From assembly GCF_034676705.1 (NCBI RefSeq), contig NZ_JAUCBS010000013.1:2894501-2958500 (forward strand): DNA of 64,000 bases, given 5' to 3'. Below the pieces are notes generated by a model that was not told the origin of the DNA, did no database searches, and was given only the letters and a program-made list of their open reading frames with translations. Position numbers and translations under genes: made by a program. Positions within the stretch are counted from its first letter, which is position 1. Each line of letters begins with the position of its first letter. This document shows, piece after piece, positions 58,588 to 64,000 of this stretch. The DNA comes from Gemmobacter sp. (lineage in GTDB: Bacteria > Pseudomonadota > Alphaproteobacteria > Rhodobacterales > Rhodobacteraceae).

Positions 58588-59973
58588 TCACTTGCGCTGC
58601 TGATAGGTTTGCAGGATGCGGTCCAGCCGCTTGCCCTGTGCCGAAGCGGCGGGGGCATTCTTGACCGCGTTGTAATAGGCCGTCACGTCATAGGTCGGGA
58701 TGCCCAGCTTCAGGTGTTCGACCGTCAGGTAGCCCATCGCCGCCAGCAGGCCATAGGTGGCGATATATTCGTTCGTCACCACCGTCAGCCGGTCGGCGCG
58801 GGCATCCAGCAGTTCCTGTTCCGCGTTCAGCAGATCCAGCGTGGTGCGGGCGCCCAGCGTGGTTTCCTCGCGCACGCCATCATAGGCGGCCTGCGCGGCA
58901 ACGATCTGGCGGTCCGTCGCCTCGATCGAGGCGCGGGAGACGCTGCGCTGTGCCCAGGCCTCGCCCACGGCCTGTTCCACCTCGGCCACCTTGTATTGCA
59001 GGGCGGCGCGCACGGAATCGCGCTGCGCCAGCGCCTGGCGATAGGCCGACGACATGCCGCCGCCCTGATACAGCCGCTGCGACAGCGACAGGGTGACCGA
59101 ACGGTCGGTCAGACCATCATCCCCGGTGCCGACGGTGCCGGTCACCGCCATCGACGGCCCCATGCGCGCCTTGGACCGCTGCACGTTGATTTCGGCGGCG
59201 GCCAGCTGGTGTTGCAATTGCTTGATGGCATAGTGCTGGCCACGCGCGATGCGCTTGGCCTCGTCGACGCTGCGGGCGGTCACCGGCAGGCGGGGCGGGT
59301 TCGACAGGCGGCCGGGCGGGTTGCCGACGGCCAGGATATAGGTTTCACGCCCGACCAGCACATCGCCTTCGGCCGCCGAAAGTTCGGCCCGCGCGCCGGC
59401 CAGCCGCGCCTCGGCCAGGGCCACGTCGGTGCGGGTGATCTCGCCCAGATCGAAACGGTCCTGCGCGGCTTCGAGTTCGCGGGTCAGCACCCGGACGTTG
59501 CCCTGCCGCAGTGCAACGATGTCTTCATACATCCGCAGCAGCATATAGGCCTGCACCGCGCTGTAGAGGACGGAATGTTCCACCCCGATCAGCCCCTGCC
59601 GCGTTGCCAGCACCGATTCCTTGGCAGCGGCAATCCCCATGCGGTTCACGCCACCATCATACAGCGTCAGCGAGGCGGTCAGGCCCACGGTCGTCGTCAG
59701 ACTGTCTGGCGAGACGGTGGCGCCGGTCAGCAAACGCGTTTCATTATGGACATGCTGGCTGCGGATCACGAAATCCACCACCGGCCGCAGCGCGGCCACC
59801 GCCTGCGCCACATCCTCGTCCGCCGCGCGCAGCAGCGCGCGGTTCTGTTCCAGCAGGCTGGAGTTCCGGTAGGCCGCAATCAGCGCATCGCCCAGAGTTT
59901 CCGCCTGCGCCGGGATCGCGGCAACAAATGCCACCGCTGCCCCCAGCACCATCCGCCTTGCCCTGCCCAGCAT
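58588..59973 (-). CDS. TolC family outer-membrane export channel
   Basis: 461 residues. Signal peptide (MVLGAAVAFVAAIPAQA), then two helical-repeat halves typical of TolC/OEP: SLLEQNRALLRAADEDVAQA, LTASLTLYDGGVNRMGIAAA, then YRQALAQRDSVRAALQYKVA and TLDLLNAEQELLDARADRL. Trimer spanning outer membrane and periplasm for type I secretion or drug efflux; partner transporter not nearby. Start at 59973 gives the signal directly. Confidence 0.9.
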   Translation of the reverse strand: MLGRARRMVLGAAVAFVAAIPAQAETLGDALIAAYRNSSLLEQNRALLRAADEDVAQAVAALRPVVDFVIRSQHVHNETRLLTGATVSPDSLTTTVGLTASLTLYDGGVNRMGIAAAKESVLATRQGLIGVEHSVLYSAVQAYMLLRMYEDIVALRQGNVRVLTRELEAAQDRFDLGEITRTDVALAEARLAGARAELSAAEGDVLVGRETYILAVGNPPGRLSNPPRLPVTARSVDEAKRIARGQHYAIKQLQHQLAAAEINVQRSKARMGPSMAVTGTVGTGDDGLTDRSVTLSLSQRLYQGGGMSSAYRQALAQRDSVRAALQYKVAEVEQAVGEAWAQRSVSRASIEATDRQIVAAQAAYDGVREETTLGARTTLDLLNAEQELLDARADRLTVVTNEYIATYGLLAAMGYLTVEHLKLGIPTYDVTAYYNAVKNAPAASAQGKRLDRILQTYQQRK

Positions 59974-60016
59974 GCCGCCCGTTCCCTTCTTATTGCCCCC
60001 TGCCCCCGGGGTTGAT

Positions 60017-60667
60017 TTACAAGGCAAATTCCTGTTTTCGCCCGAACCCCGGCAGAACCGGGGCCGTGGCGTTGAACGCATCGCGCCAGACGATTCCGTC
60101 GGCGGTTTTCGTGCCGATCCGCACCACGCCCAGTTCGCCCACCATGAACAGGCAGCCGATGCGGCCGCCGGTCTTCAGCTGCGCGGCCAGCGCCGCGGGC
60201 AGCACCTCGGCCCCGCCCTGCACGCAGATCACGTCATAGGGCGCATGCTTGGGGGCGCCCGCCTCCAGCGCGCCGACAACCACGGCCACGTTGTCGGCCC
60301 GCTGGGCGCCCAGCACGGTCTGCGCCTCGGCCGCCATCGGCTCGGTCTCCAGTGCGACCACGGCCTCGGCCATATGCGCGATCACGGCCGAGGAATAGCC
60401 AAGCCCCGCGCCCACATCCAGCACCAGTTCATCGGCCTGGATGTTCAGCGCATCCAGCATCTTGGCCAGCGTGCGCGGATCCAGCACGACGCGGCCGGGG
60501 CCAAGGGGCAGGTTTTCCCCCATATAGGCCGCTTCGCGCCGATCGGCCGGCACGAACGCCTCGCGCGGGACGGCCAGCATGGCGGCGATCACCGGGTATT
60601 TGGTCACGTCCGAGGGGCGGATCTGGTTGTCGACCATCATCACGCGGCGGGCGGCGAAATCCGACAT
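60017..60667 (-). CDS. Protein-L-isoaspartate O-methyltransferase-like protein
   Basis: 216 residues. PCMT family: start MMVDNQIRPSDVTKYPVIAA, PREAFVPADRREAAYMGENL and motif I ELVLDVGAGLGYSSAVIAH, then GRIGCLFMVGELGVVRIG. Classic Pcm repairs L-isoaspartyl residues; this subgroup, found next to tolC in Rhodobacteraceae, has a shorter motif set, so true activity is uncertain. Precedes tolC on the same strand by 43 bases. Confidence 0.85.
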   Translation of the reverse strand: MSDFAARRVMMVDNQIRPSDVTKYPVIAAMLAVPREAFVPADRREAAYMGENLPLGPGRVVLDPRTLAKMLDALNIQADELVLDVGAGLGYSSAVIAHMAEAVVALETEPMAAEAQTVLGAQRADNVAVVVGALEAGAPKHAPYDVICVQGGAEVLPAALAAQLKTGGRIGCLFMVGELGVVRIGTKTADGIVWRDAFNATAPVLPGFGRKQEFAL

Positions 60668-60751
60668 TGGGGGCCTTCAGAGAAGTTTGAATACGCAAGT
60701 GTCTTGCCACAATCGCGGCGGCTGGGCAACCGCTGCCCCTGCGGTGGTTTT

Positions 60752-61222
60752 TCACACCATCGGGTCTGTGGCGTATTCGCCCAGCTTCTGCATGCCGAAC
60801 AGGCGCGGAAGCTCGACCTTGGGGCAGCGGTCCTGCACCACGGTCAGTCCGCGCGCCCGCGCCAGCGCGGCCGCTTCGGCATTGGCAATGCCCACCTGCA
60901 TCCAGATCGTGCGCAGGTGCGGCAGGTGTTCCAGCGCCTCTTCGACCTCGGGGGGAACCTGTTCCGACCGGCGGAAAATATCCACCATGTCCACCCGCAC
61001 ATCGGCCGGAATATCGGCAAAGCTGGCCAGGATGGCTTGCCCCAGCGCCATTTCCCCTGCCCGCGCGGCATTGACGGGGATCACCCTGTAGCCCCGGTCG
61101 GCCAGGAACTGCGCCACGTAATTGCTGGGCTTCGACGTGTCGGGCACGATGCCCGCCACCGCGATCACCCGGGTGGTGGACAATACCCGGCGCAGCGTTT
61201 CGTCAGAGGTCTGGTCAGCCAT
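60752..61222 (-). CDS. CoA-binding domain protein
   Basis: 156 residues, one Rossmann CoA-binding domain (YccU-like): STTRVIAVAGIVPDTSKPSN, FLADRGYRVIPVN, VDMVDIFRRSEQVPPEVEE and IWMQVGIANAEAAALARARG, then VVQDRCPKVELPRLFG. Small cytoplasmic proteins of unknown role. Transcription from rlmB is stopped by a terminator just upstream of its start. Confidence 0.85.
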   Translation of the reverse strand: MADQTSDETLRRVLSTTRVIAVAGIVPDTSKPSNYVAQFLADRGYRVIPVNAARAGEMALGQAILASFADIPADVRVDMVDIFRRSEQVPPEVEEALEHLPHLRTIWMQVGIANAEAAALARARGLTVVQDRCPKVELPRLFGMQKLGEYATDPMV

Positions 61223-61235
61223 GAGGTCACCCTGA

Positions 61236-61271
61236 AAAGAAAAAGGCGCCCGGGGAGGTTATCCGGGCGCC
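61236..61271 (-). terminator. Intrinsic terminator behind rlmB, minus strand
   Basis: GGCGCCCGG (61271-61263 on the minus strand) pairs with CCGGGCGCC (61253-61245), and TTTTTCTTTT follows at 61244-61235. It also lies ~14 bases before the CoA-binding gene start, so that gene needs a promoter near or inside it. Confidence 0.85.
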
Positions 61272-61378
61272 AGTGCGGAACGAGGGACAGTGAGAACGGT
61301 GCGGAAGTTCCGGTTCCGCTCCCACAGAGTCAGATAAGCAGGTTTCGATTGCGTTAAAGGCAGGTCGCGCATGTGTGA

Positions 61379-62161
61379 TCAGGCCAGGCCCCGCGTCGCC
61401 TCATAGAGCGACACCGCAGCAGCATTCGACACGTTGAGCGAGCCAAACCCGCCGCCATAAGGAATGCGCACCAGCGCATCGCAGGTCTCGCGCGTCTTTT
61501 CGCGCAGGCCGGGGCCTTCGGCGCCCAGCACCAGCCCCACGGGCCGGCCATCGGCCAGCGCCACGCCCTCGGCCAGGGTTCGGTCGGCCTGCCCCTCCAG
61601 CCCCAGCAGCAGATAGCCCATGTCGCGCAGCGCCACCATCGCCTCGGACAGGTTGGTCACGCGCAGATAGGGCTGGCGTTCCAGCGCGCCCGATGCGGTC
61701 TTGGCCAGCGCCCCGGTTTCCGGCGCCGAATGATGGCGCGGCGCGATCACCGCACGAGCGCCGAACACCTCGGCCGAGCGCAGGATGGCCCCCACGTTGT
61801 GCGGATCGGTCACCCGGTCCAGCAGCACGACCAGCGGGCGCCCGTTGCCGGAAATCGCCACATCCTCGAGCGTGCCCCAATCCAGCGGCCGCACCTCCAG
61901 CGCGGCGCCCTGATGCACCGACTCGGGGTCGATCGGCGCCTGGAACTTGCGCGGATCCTGCATTTCGGGCTCCAGCCCGCTGACGGCGATCGCCTCGGCC
62001 AGCTTGTCGGCGGCGTTCTTGGTCACCAGCAGGCGCAGCTTTTCACGCGCGGGATTCTGCAAGGCATCGCGCACGGCATGCAGGCCGAACAGCCAGACGG
62101 TTTCCTTGTCGGCCGCGGCTTTGGCACGTTCCTTGTCGATCACCCAGGCGGGTTTCTTCAT
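61379..62161 (-). CDS. rlmB: 23S rRNA (guanosine-2'-O-)-methyltransferase RlmB
   Basis: 260 residues from the ATG at 62161 after ACAGGAGAACC. SPOUT (TrmH) fold: N-terminal substrate-binding WLFGLHAVRDALQNPAREKL, then RPLVVLLDRVTDPHNVGAIL, GLVLGAEGPGLREKTRETCD and RIPYGGGFGSLNVSNAAAV that forms the knot. Methylates 23S rRNA near G2251. Single gene, upstream of it in the opposite sense is tRNA-Tyr. Confidence 0.93.
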   Translation of the reverse strand: MKKPAWVIDKERAKAAADKETVWLFGLHAVRDALQNPAREKLRLLVTKNAADKLAEAIAVSGLEPEMQDPRKFQAPIDPESVHQGAALEVRPLDWGTLEDVAISGNGRPLVVLLDRVTDPHNVGAILRSAEVFGARAVIAPRHHSAPETGALAKTASGALERQPYLRVTNLSEAMVALRDMGYLLLGLEGQADRTLAEGVALADGRPVGLVLGAEGPGLREKTRETCDALVRIPYGGGFGSLNVSNAAAVSLYEATRGLA

Positions 62162-62299
62162 GGCGGTTCTCCTGTCCGGCCGAAGATGCGCCGTAGGGCC
62201 GCCGGGCGCAAGGGCCGCCCCCGATGCGACGACTTGTCGATCCGCGCATTTTCCGCCCTTGACGCCCCCCGGCACCTTCGCTATTTCCCCCGCAGCGTC

Positions 62300-62383
62300 G
62301 GGCGACGTGCTGCAAGGTGCGGCAGCGGACTGTAACTCCGCCGGGGAGACCCATGCCTGGTTCGATTCCAGGGTCGCCCACCA
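62300..62383 (+). tRNA. tRNA-Tyr (GTA)
   Basis: Acceptor GGGCGAC/GTCGCCC, anticodon stem GCGGA/TCCGC with loop CTGTAAC (anticodon GTA), long variable arm CGGGGAGACCCATG, T arm CCTGG-TTCGATT-CCAGG, discriminator A and encoded CCA at 62381-62383. The 14-base variable arm is right for class II Tyr. Confidence 0.93.
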
Positions 62384-62590
62384 CTAACCTTTTCAATGGG
62401 TTGGGGGTGATCGGTGCAAATCCCCAAATTTGGCTTTCCTGACATCCGCGGCATCATGTCGGCCGGGAGCGACGCCCTTTGCCTGGCTGCTGGCCATGCT
62501 CCCGCCATCTGCGGCTGAGCTGCCCAGGCACGATCCGCTGTCACGCCAACCGCTCTGGCAGGCCCACCCGGCCAGCGCAGGCCCCCCGAC
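62384..62590. other. Intergenic stretch behind tRNA-Tyr
   Basis: About 200 bases between tRNA-Tyr and the convergent flavoprotein gene. No supported gene; open frames are shadows. A short palindrome CCAAATTTGG lies at 62424-62433. No integrase or attachment repeat is visible. Confidence 0.45.
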
Positions 62591-63766
62591 CTAGACCACC
62601 TGCCCCGCCGCCCAGCCCGACGACCACGCCCATTGAAAGTTGTAGCCGCCCAGCCAGCCCGTGACGTCCACCACCTCGCCGATGAAATGCAGGCCCGGCA
62701 CCTCGCGTGCCTCCATCGTGCGGGCGTCCAGGTCGCGGGTATCGACGCCGCCCAGCGTGACCTCGGCGGTGCGCCAGCCCTCGGTGCCCATCGGCAGCAC
62801 CTCCCAGCCGCTCAGCACGCTGGCCAGGCGCTGCATCTCGGCCCCTTTCAGATCGGCCAGCCGGCCCGGCGTGCCGGCCCAGACCGCAACCTGCCGCGCC
62901 ATGCGTTCGGGCACCAGCGCGGCCAGCGCATTGCCGGCCAGCTGCGCGCCGGCCTTGCGGCGCAGATCGGCCAGCGCGGCGGCAGCATCGCGGTCGGGCA
63001 TCAGATCCACCCGGATCGGCTGCCCTTCGCGCCAGTAGCTGGAGATTTGCAGGATCGACGGCCCCGACAGCCCGCGATGGGTGAACAGCAGCCCTTCGCG
63101 GAACTGCGTCTTGCCAAAGGACACCACCGCCTCGACCGACAGCCCGGCCAGCGTGGCCATGCTGTCCTTCAGCCCATCCGAGAACGTCAGCGGCACCAGC
63201 CCGGGACGAGGGTCCACCAGCCGCAGGCCGAACTGCCGCGCCATATCGTGGCCAAACCCGGTCGCCCCCATCTTGGGGATCGACCGGCCGCCGGTTGCCA
63301 CCACCAGCCGCTCGGCCAGCACCGGCCCCCGCGCGGTGTCCAGCCGGAACCCGGCATCCCGCGTCACGCCGCCGATGGCGCAGCCCAGCCACAGCCGCCC
63401 GCCCGCCTGCACCAGATCGCGGCACAGCGCATCGACCACCTGAGTCGCCGGCCCGTCGCAAAACAGCTGCCCCAGTGTCTTCTCGTGCCAGGCAATGCCC
63501 CAGCCGTTCATCCGGGCGATGAAATCGGCCTGCGTGTAGCGCCGCAGCGCCGACAGGGCAAAACGCGGATTCGCCGAAAGGAATCGCTCTGGCGCGATTC
63601 CGAGGTTGGTAAAGTTGCACCGCCCCCCGCCCGAGATGCGAATCTTCTCCGCCGGCTTGGCCGCATGGTCGATCACCAGCACCCGCCGCCCCCGCCGCGC
63701 CGCCTCGATCGCCGCAAAAAGCCCTGCGGCGCCTGCCCCCAGCACGGCAACATCCACCTTTTCCAT
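62591..63766 (-). CDS. HI0933/BaiN-type FAD-dependent oxidoreductase
   Basis: 391 residues. FAD site VAVLGAGAAGLFAAIEAARR at the N-terminus, RISGGGRCNFTNLG typical of HI0933-like flavoproteins, LVVATGGRSIPKMGATGFG, and a C-terminal FAD contact GEVVDVTGWLGGYNFQWAW. Closest to the TIGR03862 group. Substrate unknown; related enzymes are tested as aminoacetone oxidases or reductases. Single gene between tRNA-Tyr and tRNA-Gln. Confidence 0.9.
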   Translation of the reverse strand: MEKVDVAVLGAGAAGLFAAIEAARRGRRVLVIDHAAKPAEKIRISGGGRCNFTNLGIAPERFLSANPRFALSALRRYTQADFIARMNGWGIAWHEKTLGQLFCDGPATQVVDALCRDLVQAGGRLWLGCAIGGVTRDAGFRLDTARGPVLAERLVVATGGRSIPKMGATGFGHDMARQFGLRLVDPRPGLVPLTFSDGLKDSMATLAGLSVEAVVSFGKTQFREGLLFTHRGLSGPSILQISSYWREGQPIRVDLMPDRDAAAALADLRRKAGAQLAGNALAALVPERMARQVAVWAGTPGRLADLKGAEMQRLASVLSGWEVLPMGTEGWRTAEVTLGGVDTRDLDARTMEAREVPGLHFIGEVVDVTGWLGGYNFQWAWSSGWAAGQVV

Positions 63767-63888
63767 CTGCGCATCCTGCCTGATCTGTCCTTGGTCCTGT
63801 CAGAAACCCGCCGCGCAAGCAACGCGCAGAAACCGCGATTTTGCCTCTTGCGGCCCCCCGCCGCCTTGGCTAAATACCGCCGCACGGT

Positions 63889-63963
<75 letters not shown>

Positions 63964-64000
63964 AATCACCAAAGCTTTGGTTTTCAATGCGATGGCGGTG

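Noticed and set aside
57850..60015. A 721-codon plus-strand frame opposite the PopZ-like and TolC-like genes
   Set aside because: Serine/arginine-rich artefact; the minus strand carries clear family signatures.

Overview
The window is about 64 kb of GC-rich, tightly packed chromosomal DNA from an alphaproteobacterium. It is almost certainly a member of the Rhodobacteraceae (Rhodobacter/Gemmobacter/Tabrizicola/Paracoccus-like). The signs are gene order (trpG-trpD-trpC-moaC-moeA-lexA-comEC-gltX-gltA; bamE facing yceD-rpmF-plsX-fabH-ihfA-merR; pccB-small genes-pccA-mutase), a tandem-type dCTP deaminase, a GAAC-N7-GAAC LexA operator, and many small families seen mainly in this group. Nearly all of it is core metabolism. 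I see no prophage, insertion sequence, CRISPR array, rRNA or classical defence island.

Layout. 1-3.4 kb: surface-glycan genes (glycosyltransferase tail, GT14 enzyme with a long extra domain, NodH-like sulfotransferase). 3.3-13.7 kb: NAD kinase, glyA, a methyltransferase, an HNH protein, pepN, hisD, an omega-aminotransferase and a DMT exporter. 13.9-22.6 kb: the propionyl-CoA to succinyl-CoA route (pccB, pccA, methylmalonyl-CoA mutase), interleaved with small secreted or lipoprotein genes and one unusual membrane ORF. 22.7-27.5 kb: a run of small enzymes (DLH hydrolase, glyoxalase-like, GNAT, TerB-DnaJ, EEP nuclease) and a lytic transglycosylase. 27.9-29.6 kb: three small type IVb (Flp-like) pilins plus cpaB. 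29.8-36.1 kb: dcd, tRNA-Pro, merR, ihfA, fabH, plsX, rpmF, yceD, bamE. 36.2-41.2 kb: an aminotransferase, a DsbA-like protein, gap and a frameshifted polysaccharide-deacetylase-like gene. 41.3-52.1 kb: trpGDC with a frameshifted ung inside, moaC, moeA, lexA, comEC, gltX, gltA. 52.2-53.2 kb: an SMR efflux gene and its TetR regulator. 53.2-57.1 kb: an isolated ftsW-murG-murC-DUF2484 block. 57.5-64 kb: a PopZ-like protein, a TolC-like exporter, a Pcm-like methyltransferase, a CoA-binding protein, rlmB, a flavoprotein, and tRNA-Tyr and tRNA-Gln.

The most notable items are not classical genes. (1) A composite intergenic repeat, with a core close to ATATTTGGATCAAAGCGAAA beside G/C hairpins, occurs about ten times, nearly always just behind gene 3' ends. 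(2) Two pilin genes 279 bp apart are identical at 188 of 189 bases, and the identity stops at the coding boundaries. (3) There are plausible operators: TTTGCAAA-type half-sites before pccB, an SOS box before lexA, a 9-bp-arm palindrome before the SMR gene, a long inverted repeat before gap and a TGACCA-CC-TGGTCA palindrome before the aminotransferase. (4) Two genes are broken by exactly one extra base in poly-C runs, which may be sequencing error or slippage. I did not find a convincing wholly new biochemical system. The repeat family and the pilin pair are the best candidates for something undescribed.
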